DNA of 64,000 bases from Saccharothrix carnea (GTDB lineage Bacteria; Actinomycetota; Actinomycetes; Mycobacteriales; Pseudonocardiaceae), in NCBI RefSeq assembly GCF_003014735.1, contig NZ_PYAX01000011.1, forward strand, positions 124,001 to 188,000, read 5' to 3'. A program made the position numbers and the translations under genes. The notes below the pieces were generated by a model. It did not search any database. It was not told the DNA's origin and saw only the letters and a list, made by a program, of their open reading frames with translations. This document shows, one piece after another, positions 36,176 through 43,238 of this stretch (the stretch's first letter is position 1; each line of letters opens with the position of its first letter).

Positions 36176-36457
36176 ACCGGCCGCCTCCCGATACCGCCCG
36201 ATTCCATCATGCACGAACACGCACATGTCCGGGAGTGGCCGAACGGATAATCCGCCCCACGGCCATCCGGTCTTACGACGAATGGCCCCGGCCCCTCGGT
36301 GCTGCGTGGCAGCGGGCGCACCGCCATCGCCGAGAGCGCCGACGCGCGCTCCACCGCGATCGCCACCTCCCCGCTGACCAGCGTGCTCGACCGCGGCGAC
36401 CTGCTCACCCACGCCGAACGCGTGCTCCGGCCGGCGCGACGCTGACCGGCCGCCGGT
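36176..36457. other. Intergenic region with a possible gene remnant
   Basis: This 282-nt stretch carries the promoter of the peptide/hydroxylase pair (minus strand). On the plus strand an open frame from about 36260 to 36445 reads TAIAESADARSTAIATSP and ends LLTHAERVLRPARR, which looks like the 3' end of a lost gene. No start or Shine-Dalgarno is visible and no family was recognised. Confidence 0.3.
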
Positions 36458-37168
36458 CTACCGGCGGACCGAGGCGATCAGGCCGACCGGCGGGAGCAGG
36501 CCGGCGGCCATCCGGCGTTCCTCGGCGGCACGGATGGTGTCGAGGACGTCGGCGGTGTGCGTGCCCGGTTCGGTCCAGACACCACCGCGTCCGTTGACCA
36601 GGCGCCACAGGATGCTCGTCCCCACCGTGGTCAGGTCGGAGCCGACGCGGCCCAGCGCGGCGATCAGGGCGGAGCCCCGGTGGAGGAAGTCGTGACCGGC
36701 GACCCAGGCGTCGAGCGGGTCACCGGACGGCGGCTCGGCGTCGAGCAGACCGGCGGCGACCAGCAGTGCGCGGTTGTCGTGCAGGAAGTGCGCGCCGGCG
36801 TGGTCCACCCGTTCCCAGGCGAACTCCTCGATGACGACCTGCCCACCCGGAACGACCAACCCGGCCGCGTGGTCCACGACCCCGGCCAAGTCCTCGGCGT
36901 GGTGCAGCGACCGCGTGAACAGCACGACGTCGTACTCGCCGGAGACCTCGCGGACGTCGGCCTGGACGACGCGCACACCACGTTCCCGTGCCGCGGCGGC
37001 CATCTCGGCGTCGCGGTCCACTCCGGTCACCTGATAACCCAGTTCCCCCAGAGCCGCGGCCAGAGCACCGCGGCCGCAGCCGACTTCGAGCACCCGCGCC
37101 GGTGGCGCCGGCAGCAGTGGTGTCAGGTGGGCGAGCGTGTGGGGCACAGCGACAACGGACAGATCCAT
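36458..37168 (-). CDS. Class I SAM-dependent methyltransferase
   Basis: 236 residues. SAM motif I is VLEVGCGRGALAAALG, motif II VTGVDRD, then VVQADVREV and the post-motif DVVLFTRSLHHAEDL. C-terminal half contains HFLHDNRALLVAAGLLD. Small-molecule methylation is likely, but the substrate is unknown. It begins 10 nt after the small ORF at 37179, so the three minus-strand genes 37567-36458 may form one transcript. Confidence 0.88.
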   Translation of the reverse strand: MDLSVVAVPHTLAHLTPLLPAPPARVLEVGCGRGALAAALGELGYQVTGVDRDAEMAAAARERGVRVVQADVREVSGEYDVVLFTRSLHHAEDLAGVVDHAAGLVVPGGQVVIEEFAWERVDHAGAHFLHDNRALLVAAGLLDAEPPSGDPLDAWVAGHDFLHRGSALIAALGRVGSDLTTVGTSILWRLVNGRGGVWTEPGTHTADVLDTIRAAEERRMAAGLLPPVGLIASVRR

Positions 37169-37178
37169 TCCGGCGACC

Positions 37179-37352
37179 TTAGATCGGACCTGCCCGGTGA
37201 TCGACGGGTTTTGCCGCGCCCGCTTCGAGTTCCAGTCGCGCCGGGGTGCCGTCAGCGAGCTGCGGGCGCTGGGTGACGGCCTGGTCGAGCTGCCTGGCCA
37301 GCACGGGGATGGTGGTCGACATCAGGTAGGTCTGCGCACCGGCCTCCATCAT
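37179..37352 (-). CDS. 57-residue hypothetical ORF
   Basis: The ATG overlaps the stop of the antitoxin-like gene by 4 nt (ATGA), which supports translation. The product opens MMEAGAQTYLMSTTIPVLAR, continues QLDQAVTQRPQ and then loses coding quality toward its end. It is in the toxin position of a two-gene unit, but no toxin fold was recognised and it may be a fragment. Confidence 0.35.
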   Translation of the reverse strand: MMEAGAQTYLMSTTIPVLARQLDQAVTQRPQLADGTPARLELEAGAAKPVDHRAGPI

Positions 37353-37567
37353 GCGCCGGACCGGGCCGCGGTAGCTGATGCCGAGTCCGCAGGCGCCCCT
37401 GCGGCAGCCGCGGCACCTTCCTCGACCACGCCGCCCGAGATCGTCGCGATCACCTCGCCGTCGCGTGTGATGACCAGCTCGTCACCGGGCCCGAGGCGGT
37501 CGATCAGCGCCACGACGTCGTCGGGCAGGCGCGTCACGTCGATCCGCGCGATGTGCTCGTCGGTCAT
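37349..37567 (-). CDS. Phd/YefM-like antitoxin-type small protein
   Basis: 72 residues. The core DDVVALIDRLGPGDELVITRDGEVIATI resembles the N-terminal DNA-binding strand-helix of Phd/YefM antitoxins (the ELVITRDGEPVA pattern). The tail is Ala-rich and of poor quality, so the gene may be truncated. No standard PIN, Doc or RelE toxin follows; the next ORF overlaps by 4 nt. Confidence 0.45.
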   Translation of the reverse strand: MTDEHIARIDVTRLPDDVVALIDRLGPGDELVITRDGEVIATISGGVVEEGAAAAAGAPADSASATAARSGA

Positions 37568-37683
37568 CGGACCCCGGCCCGGGGCAGCTTCCTCATCTCA
37601 AGGTCATTTTCCCACAACCGCGACCGCGGCCGGTCGGAAGGCGACGCTCCGGCCACTGCCGCGGGGCGTTCCGCGGCCAGGCG

Positions 37684-37722
37684 GGTCCGGACGGCCCGAC
37701 CCCTCGGCGAGCCGTCCGGACC
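37684..37722 (-). terminator. Hairpin terminator of the secreted-protein gene
   Basis: GGTCCGGACGGC (37684-37695) and GCCGTCCGGACC (37711-37722) make a perfect 12-bp stem with a 15-nt loop, 84 nt past the stop codon on the minus strand. The rest of the 239-nt gap 37568-37806 shows nothing else. Confidence 0.65.
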
Positions 37723-37806
37723 TGCTTGGCGAGCCGACCGGCCGGCTCCCGATCACCGGGACCGGCGGTAAGGGCAACGTGACTTACGGTGCCCCTGCGT
37801 GGACCC

Positions 37807-38289
37807 CTAGAAGGGGACGCAAACGCTCACGCCGCGGTGGCAGACGACTCCTTCGAGGAAGTAGTCGGGATCTCCGGTGGTCATCCAGATGTAGAGCTCA
37901 TTGGCCCCGCCGACGACATCCGCCGGGATGGAGAAGGACGCCGGCCCCGACCTGTCGCACCAGGTGCTGGAACTGACGGTGTCCAGGTAGGTGTCACCGG
38001 CCCAGGCTTCCGCGTAGATCCGCCGGCACCCGACTGCCTTGAACGACCCGGTGACGCCGACCGACCGGTTGTACCAGGTGACCGTGCCTTTGTAGTAGCT
38101 CGCCCCGACCACGATCGGGAACGTGCTGGTGGGGTAGCCGGCGACGGTGGCGGCAGTGGCGGTGGCCGGGGCGGCAGTGGCCGGTGCCGCCGCGAAGATC
38201 ATCCCGGCGATCGACGCCACCGCGGCCAGCAGCGCGCCGACCCTCCTCGTGCGGCTCTTCGCCTTCGGCGCGTCCTTCAGCCTCACCAT
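37807..38289 (-). CDS. Secreted small protein of unknown function
   Basis: 160 residues. ATG at 38289 with GGGAG upstream. A long twin-basic signal peptide (KSRTRRVGALLAAVASIAGM, cleavage near ATAAPA) precedes a ~110-residue domain with three or four cysteines (VGCRRIY, STWCDRS, VVCHRGVSVCVPF) and many aromatic residues, suggesting a disulfide-stabilised beta sandwich. No family was recognised. It is divergent from the DUF5937 regulator, which may control it. Confidence 0.7.
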   Translation of the reverse strand: MVRLKDAPKAKSRTRRVGALLAAVASIAGMIFAAAPATAAPATATAATVAGYPTSTFPIVVGASYYKGTVTWYNRSVGVTGSFKAVGCRRIYAEAWAGDTYLDTVSSSTWCDRSGPASFSIPADVVGGANELYIWMTTGDPDYFLEGVVCHRGVSVCVPF

Positions 38290-38437
38290 GACAAACCACT
38301 CCCAACTTCTTCGAGTAACGGGGTACTGGCCCCAGATCGCCGTCGTGCGGAGGCGACCGCCCAGGATCGGGCGGTGCGCGTTGCCGCCGCTGTTCGGCAA
38401 CACCACCCAACCCCGCGTCGACCTCGGACCGGAAAGC

Positions 38438-38455
38438 ATTCGAGCCGGTTCGAAT
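38438..38455. promoter_or_regulatory. Candidate operator upstream of the DUF5937 regulator
   Basis: ATTCGA-GCCGGT-TCGAAT is a perfect 6-bp inverted repeat ending 26 nt before the GTG start of the ArsR-type regulator, inside the divergent promoter region shared with the secreted protein. Autoregulation is the simplest reading. Confidence 0.5.
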
Positions 38456-38481
38456 CCGCCGCCGACTGCTAGCGTCGGCGA

Positions 38482-39465
38482 GTGCTCACGCTGCGTGCAG
38501 ACGCCGACACGGTGGCCAGGACACGGTTGTCGCCTTCCCCGGCGTCGGAGTCCGTGGCGTGGCTGAGGCTCACCGCCGCGTCGGGACGGCACCCGGTGTT
38601 CGGAGATCCCGGACCACTCGCCCGCGCGTCGCTGGCCCATCCGGACGTCGCCCTGCTCGCGGACCTGTTGCCGCACAACGGCGACACCTACACGCCCGAC
38701 CTGCTCACCCCGCAACCGGGCACGGACGCGCACCGCCGTGACCTGATCGACGAGCAGATCGCGCAGATCGAGGCCGCGGCGCAGGAAGACCTCGAAACCC
38801 AGGTCTTCACCTACACCGAGACCCACTGGAGCAGGCCGCTGCGGGCCGCGACCCGCCGGATCGCGGAGTCGGGGCGGATGCAGCGGCGGCTCGCGAACGG
38901 CCTCGCCCGGTTCTGGCGGGACACCCTCGCCGACGGCTGGCCGGAACTGCGCTCGATCATCGACCGGGACATCGCCCACCGCGCGACGGCCATCGCCACC
39001 CACGGCATCGGCCGGACGCTCGGGGCGCTGCACCCCGACGTCGACTGGGCGGGAGACGCGGTCACCCTCGCCAGGTCGAGGGACGGCGAGATCGACGTCA
39101 CCGGCCGGGACCTGGTCCTCGCCCCCGGCGTGCTCAACTGGTCCGACGTCGTCATCCAGGTCGACGTCCCGGGCCAGTTCGTCCTCTACTACCCCGCCCA
39201 GAGGATCGGAGCCGGCCGGGACCGCGGGTCCGGCGGAATCGTGCGAGTGGTCGGCAACACCCGAGCGACCCTGCTGTCCGACCTCGACACCGCCCGGTCC
39301 ACCGCGGAACTCGCCACCCGACTCGGTTACGCGCCGGCCACCGTCTCCTACCACCTCGGCGCCCTGCACCGCGCCCGCCTCGTCACCAAGGTCCGGGACG
39401 GGCGCTACGTGCTGTACCAGCGGACAGCACAGGCAACGCGCCTGTTGGAAGAAGCCCACGACTGA
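38482..39465 (+). CDS. DUF5937/ArsR-type winged-helix transcriptional regulator
   Basis: 327 residues. The N-terminal ~230 residues (MLTLRADADTVARTRLSPSP, LARASLAHPDVALLADLLP) are the ligand-sensing DUF5937-type domain; the C-terminus carries an ArsR winged helix (TRSTAELATRLGYAPATVSYHL region and LHRARLVTKVRDGRYVLYQRT). GTG start. The inducer is unknown. Confidence 0.85.
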   Translation: MLTLRADADTVARTRLSPSPASESVAWLRLTAASGRHPVFGDPGPLARASLAHPDVALLADLLPHNGDTYTPDLLTPQPGTDAHRRDLIDEQIAQIEAAAQEDLETQVFTYTETHWSRPLRAATRRIAESGRMQRRLANGLARFWRDTLADGWPELRSIIDRDIAHRATAIATHGIGRTLGALHPDVDWAGDAVTLARSRDGEIDVTGRDLVLAPGVLNWSDVVIQVDVPGQFVLYYPAQRIGAGRDRGSGGIVRVVGNTRATLLSDLDTARSTAELATRLGYAPATVSYHLGALHRARLVTKVRDGRYVLYQRTAQATRLLEEAHD

Positions 39466-39560
39466 CCGGGCCACCACCCCACCGCTCGAGCCACCGCCCG
39501 GACGACAACAACTGTCCGTTCCGCTCGAAGATGGCGGACGCCCAGCCCGGTGAACAGTAA

Positions 39561-39615
39561 TCCGCCACGTAGGTCCGGACTGCGATCGATCGAGTTGTCC
39601 GGACCTAGTTGGCGG
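39561..39615. repeat. Left-end repeat pair of a Tn7-like remnant
   Basis: Copy A (39562-39580, CCGCCACGTAGGTCCGGAC) and copy B (39597-39615, reverse strand CCGCCAACTAGGTCCGGAC) differ at two positions and are inverted relative to each other. Close relatives recur at 41490-41508 and 41520-41543 on the other side of the TnsA pseudogene. Multiple short repeats at both ends are a hallmark of Tn7-like transposase binding sites. Confidence 0.6.
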
Positions 39616-39676
39616 ATTCGACGACGACCGATGCAAGACCATAATCACGTTAGCTAGCGCCGATGAGGAGGTCGAC

Positions 39677-40687
39677 TTGAACGTCCGCTCCCTGGCCGCG
39701 ACGGCGGTACTCGCCCTGACCGCCAGCATGCTTGCCGCCACGCCCGCGCAGGCGGAGACTTTCGATACCTTCACCCCGCAAACGATCTCGGTGCCCAAGC
39801 AGGTCCAGCCTGTCGTGCACAGCGTCACTCCCGTAGGCACCATTTGGCTGGACATGACCGCCACGCAGACCGCATACGTGGTGTCGAAGATGCGGGTCAA
39901 CGACGCCACCATCCGCAGCCTCTTCGACAACGAGATCGTCTGCCAGGGGCCGGGCGGGTGGAGCAAGAACATGGTGATCGGGCAGAACGTGTACGACCTG
40001 AACTCGGGCTCCCCGTATCAGGACGTGACGCTCTACACCCGTTTCCTCGTACACCCCGGCGTCGCCGGCAGGGTCACCTGCACCGCGAACGTGCGGGGTA
40101 ACTCGCTCAGCACGACCAGTGCCGCCACCTATCGGCTGGTCAGCGGGTACCTCACGTTCGCCGACACCTCGGTTGTCAACGCCGCCGACGGGCAACCGGT
40201 GCAGTCCAGCGTGAGCGCAGGGGTGCACGCCCTCAAAGGCGGCACATTGTGGCTGCCCAACCTCGGCTACTTCGACCTTCCCTCGACTGTGCAGGGCCTC
40301 AACGTCGTCGGCGATGTCAACCTGAAGGTCTGCCATCCAGACGGCCCGGACGACCCGTGTGACAGGTACGGGTCGGCCCAGGTGAAGTTCACGCTGTTCA
40401 TCAACCAGTGGAAGTCGGACGGCACACTCTGCAAGGACGACAGCAGCATCCAGGTCACGCACAACGTGCCGTACTGGGTGCACCACAAATACGTGCCACT
40501 CAACAAAGCGGACTTCACCGTGAGCACGGCGCCGGGTTGCATCCCCCGGTTCAACGCCTACGTCAAGGTCGAGTGGTTGAGCGGCCAGACCGCCGGAATC
40601 CATGGCACTGCTAACCTCACCGACTCCCAGGGCTCGACAACCAAGCACGACTCCGATATGAGCCACGCCTACGTACTGCCGTACTGA
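39677..40687 (+). CDS. Secreted protein of unknown function (cargo of the Tn7-like remnant)
   Basis: 336 residues, TTG start with GAGGAGG 5 nt upstream. A signal peptide (LAATAVLALTASMLAATPAQ, cleavage after AQA) is followed by a beta-rich region with paired cysteines (EIVCQGPGG, RVTCTANV, KVCHPDGPDDPCDRY, GTLCKDDS, APGCIPRF). No catalytic motif or known domain was recognised. It lies between the transposon-like repeats, divergently arranged from no neighbour, and may be a mobile cargo gene. Confidence 0.75.
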   Translation: MNVRSLAATAVLALTASMLAATPAQAETFDTFTPQTISVPKQVQPVVHSVTPVGTIWLDMTATQTAYVVSKMRVNDATIRSLFDNEIVCQGPGGWSKNMVIGQNVYDLNSGSPYQDVTLYTRFLVHPGVAGRVTCTANVRGNSLSTTSAATYRLVSGYLTFADTSVVNAADGQPVQSSVSAGVHALKGGTLWLPNLGYFDLPSTVQGLNVVGDVNLKVCHPDGPDDPCDRYGSAQVKFTLFINQWKSDGTLCKDDSSIQVTHNVPYWVHHKYVPLNKADFTVSTAPGCIPRFNAYVKVEWLSGQTAGIHGTANLTDSQGSTTKHDSDMSHAYVLPY

Positions 40688-40695
40688 CCTCGCGC

Positions 40696-41477
40696 TCACC
40701 TCACCGGCGTGGCCGAGCTGGTGACCATGGTGTCCGGGGTCAGCGGCCGGGTCAGATCGGTGTGGAGATCCTGGCGCCAGAGCAGGTGGAACAGCACCGG
40801 CAGCACCGCGATCGGATCTGCCGGTGGCCTGGGCTCCGTCCATCAGCCCGCGAGGCTGACTGAACGCCACGCGTAACGCGGGCGCGACGTCGGCCAGGCC
40901 GTGGCGCGCGTGTCGGTAGCCGGCCAGCCAGCGACTGTGCCCGGCGGTGCGCCGACCACCTCGTAGTCCGAGCCCATCAGTGGGCAGGCCGCGCGGGTGG
41001 CGTCGAACGCGACCTGGTCACGTGGCTTGATCCGGTGGGCGGGGCGGACGTCGAGCACCCGCGCCGAGCCGTCGGCGAGACGGGCGAAGTAGTCCGGGGC
41101 GTGGGAGCGGGGCTTGCCTTCGGCTGTGGTCCAGAACAGCCAGAACGGCTGGGAGGCGATGTCCACGACGTCGGCGTCGAAGACGAGCAGGACCAGGGTG
41201 TCGCGCTCGACCCAGGGCTCGTAGCCGACCAGGGTGCCGTCGTGGCAGTCCACCAACGGCCGGAGTAGTGCCGCTGGCCCTTGTAGGACGGAAGCGCGCG
41301 CACGGGCAGGCAAGACTCGAACGGGATCTGCCACGCCTTGGTCAACGGCAGGCGCTGCTCGCCCTCCTCGTCGGCGAACGCGACGTCGTACCGCTCGTCG
41401 GACGGCGGGCCGGCGCCGCCGGGTACGAGCTCCAGGTTCCGCGCCGAGGCATCTTCCCGGCAGAGCACCGGCCCGCT
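40696..41477 (-). pseudogene. TnsA-like transposase endonuclease, frameshifted
   Basis: Homology to TnsA-like heteromeric transposase endonucleases runs through three frames. Frame 1 gives ERYDVAFADEEGEQRLPLTK and SYKGQRHYSGRWWTATT; near 41220 it moves to a second frame (GYEPWVERDTLVLLVFDADV, SQPFWLFWTTAEGKPRSHAP, DYFARLADGSARVLDVRP, FDATRAACPLMGSDYEVVGA); near 40900 it passes to other frames, ending DPIAVLPVLFHLLWRQDLHT and PLTPDTMVTSSATPVR at 40696. At least two indels disrupt it. The acidic catalytic residues are in the middle part. It is inactive unless the indels are sequencing errors. Confidence 0.8.
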
Positions 41478-41489
41478 CGCACCAACCCC

Positions 41490-41543
41490 CCGCCAACTAG
41501 TCCCGGACTCCGCCACCGCTCCGCCACGTACACCCGGACTCCG
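41490..41543. repeat. Right-end repeat pair of the Tn7-like remnant
   Basis: CCGCCAACTAGTCCCGGAC (41490-41508) matches the reverse complement of left copy B at 17 of 19 positions, and the copy at 41521-41539 (CCGCCACGTACACCCGGAC) matches left copy A at 16 of 19. They lie just upstream of the TnsA pseudogene start. A further partial unit (CCCGGACTCCGCCAC) occurs twice here. Confidence 0.6.
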
Positions 41544-41620
41544 CCACCTTCGCGCGGACCGGTCAACAACGGCCGCGAGCGGTCAAGTTGATGGTTGTCA
41601 CCGGGCAATCACACAGAGTA

Positions 41621-41632
41621 TGGTCTAGACCT
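41621..41632. promoter_or_regulatory. DasR-responsive element (dre)
   Basis: TGGTCTAGACCT matches the core of the DasR box (TGGTCTAGACCA) and the direct-repeat element known in Streptomyces chitinase promoters. It lies 89 nt before the LPMO start. DasR is the GntR-family repressor relieved by amino-sugar phosphates, fitting a chitin-active enzyme. A separate dyad TGGGTG-N7-CACCCA follows at 41644-41662. Confidence 0.75.
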
Positions 41633-41721
41633 GCCGCCGCGTTTGGGTGAACGCTCCACCCAGCGCACTCGGGTTGGCGTTCGCCACAAGCGTTTCCGCC
41701 CATCCGATCAGAGGAGTCCAC

Positions 41722-42237
41722 ATGTCACTCCGCCGAAGGATCGCCGCGGTGGCGGCAGGCGTGCTCGTCGCGCCGCTCGTGACGGTCGCCCTGCCCTCGG
41801 CGCCCGCGTTCGCGCACGGCTACGTCTCGTCACCCGCCAGCCGTCAGGCGCAGTGCGCCCGCGGTCTGGTGGCGTGCGGCGACGTCAAGTACGAGCCGCA
41901 GAGCGTCGAAGGCCCCAAGGGCCTGCGCAGCTGCAACGGCGGCGTCGCACGGTTCGCCGAGCTGAACGACGACAACCGGGGGTGGAAGGTCGCGAACACC
42001 GGCCGTTCGGTCACGTTCACCTGGACCTTCACCGCCCGGCACCGCACCGCGAACTACGAGTACTACGTGGCCGGCCGGCGGGTCGGCTTCGTCGACGGCG
42101 GCAACCAACAGCCCCCGGCCACCGTGTCGCACACGGTGAACCTGGGCGCGTCCGGCCGCCAGACGGTGCTCGCCATCTGGAACATCGGCGACACCTCCAA
42201 CGCGTTCTACGCCTGCATCGACGTGAACGCGAGCTGA
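41722..42237 (+). CDS. AA10 lytic polysaccharide monooxygenase
   Basis: 171 residues. ATG with GAGGAG 5 nt upstream. The signal peptide ends AFA, exposing His32 as residue 1 of the mature protein (HGYVSSPASRQAQC). The second copper ligand is His107 in FTARHRTANYEYYV, giving the histidine brace. The chitin-type AA10 pattern is supported by GYVSSPASR and by the DasR box upstream. It is a single-domain secreted copper enzyme that oxidatively cleaves chitin or cellulose; chitin is favoured by regulation. Confidence 0.93.
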   Translation: MSLRRRIAAVAAGVLVAPLVTVALPSAPAFAHGYVSSPASRQAQCARGLVACGDVKYEPQSVEGPKGLRSCNGGVARFAELNDDNRGWKVANTGRSVTFTWTFTARHRTANYEYYVAGRRVGFVDGGNQQPPATVSHTVNLGASGRQTVLAIWNIGDTSNAFYACIDVNAS

Positions 42238-42242
42238 CCAAC

Positions 42243-42387
42243 CGCGAGAGTCCAACGTCCAGCACGCGAGAGTCCAACGTTCGCGCACCCCGAATTCAAC
42301 GCTCAGGCTCACCCACTGCCGTGCTGAGCGTTGAATTCAGGTGCTCCGAGCGTTGGACTCTCGCGGTGTGAGCGTTGGACTCTCGCG
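42243..42387. terminator. Nested multi-unit inverted repeat between convergent genes
   Basis: The unit CGCGAGAGTCCAACG occurs twice (42243-42257, 42265-42279), then GAATTCAACGCTCA (42292-42305), a 19-nt loop, the reverse complement TGAGCGTTGAATTC (42325-42338), and two reverse complements of the first unit (42351-42365, 42373-42387). All arms are perfect. It separates the convergent LPMO and SDR genes and can serve as a bidirectional terminator; its modular design suggests a dispersed repeat family. Confidence 0.8.
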
Positions 42388-42395
42388 CGCGCGGG

Positions 42396-43124
42396 TCAGG
42401 CGGTGAAGCCGCCGTCGGCGTGCAGTTGCGCGCCGGTCACGTAACGGGCCTCGTCGGACGCCAGGAACGCCACCGCCGCCGCGATCTCCGCCGGCTCCGC
42501 GTAACGCCCGACCGCCGTGAAGCCGCGCACGACGTCGGCACCGGCACCGTCCGCCGGGTTCGAGTCGGTGTCCGTCGCACCGGGGTGCACCAGGTTCACC
42601 GTGATGCCGCGCGGCCCCAGCTCCCGCGCCAACGCCTTCGTCATCCCCGCCAACGCCGCCTTCGACGCCGCGTACAGCGAGAACCCGGGGAACACCGCCC
42701 GCTCGGCCACGTTGCTGCCGATGCCGATCACCCGGCCACCGGCGCCAAGGTGCGGCAACGCCGCCTTCACCGCGAGGAACGCCGCCCGCACGTTCACGTC
42801 GAACGTCCGGTCGAACTCCGCCACGCCCAACTCCTCCACCGGCCCGACGATGAACTCACCGGCGTTGTTCACCAGCACGTCCAACCGCCCCAGCACCGAC
42901 ACGGCCTCCTCGACCGCCGCGACCACCGCCTCCGCGTCACCGCTGTCCGCCCGGACGGCCACCACCCGCCGCCCCAGCCCTTTCACCCGATCCACCACGT
43001 CGCCCGGGTCGTTCCGGTAGGTGATCGCCACGTCCGCACCCAACTCCGCCAACCGGATCGCGATCGCCGCACCGATACCCCTGCTGCCGCCCGTGACCAG
43101 GGCGACCTTGCCGTCGAAGTTCAT
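42396..43124 (-). CDS. SDR-family oxidoreductase (3-oxoacyl-ACP-reductase-like)
   Basis: 242 residues of the classical FabG-like SDR type: TGGSRGIGAAI cofactor loop, LVNNAGEFIVGP, Ser in IGIGSNVAE region, YAASKAALAGM catalytic motif and C-terminal YVTGAQLHADGGF. It reduces or oxidises a carbonyl substrate with NAD(P); the actual substrate is unknown. It lies between the LPMO and cassette 2, divergent from the latter. Confidence 0.9.
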   Translation of the reverse strand: MNFDGKVALVTGGSRGIGAAIAIRLAELGADVAITYRNDPGDVVDRVKGLGRRVVAVRADSGDAEAVVAAVEEAVSVLGRLDVLVNNAGEFIVGPVEELGVAEFDRTFDVNVRAAFLAVKAALPHLGAGGRVIGIGSNVAERAVFPGFSLYAASKAALAGMTKALARELGPRGITVNLVHPGATDTDSNPADGAGADVVRGFTAVGRYAEPAEIAAAVAFLASDEARYVTGAQLHADGGFTA

Positions 43125-43238
43125 GCCACGATCGTGCTACCGCAACCCATTCCAGTCCGGCGGGAATCGGACGTCGCGCTGTGCCAACGAATTCGGCCCT
43201 ACGATGAATGCCCGAAGTCCGACACCGAGGGGGTACAG

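Larger units (their letters stand above)
39561..41543. mobile_element. Remnant Tn7-like element with secreted-protein cargo
   Basis: A ~2-kb segment bounded by the related repeats at 39561-39615 and 41490-41543. It holds a TnsA-like endonuclease pseudogene (minus strand) and an intact secreted-protein gene (plus strand). TnsB, TnsC and target-selection genes are absent, so it cannot move by itself. Its boundaries are inferred from the repeats; no target-site duplication was identified. Confidence 0.5.

Noticed and set aside
40843-41516. Intact TnsA gene in a single frame
   Set aside because: Homologous segments are spread over at least three frames, so neither long minus-strand frame encodes a complete endonuclease.
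42243-42387. CRISPR-like array
   Set aside because: Repeats are in mirrored rather than all-direct orientation, spacers are too short (8-20 nt) and no cas gene is near.
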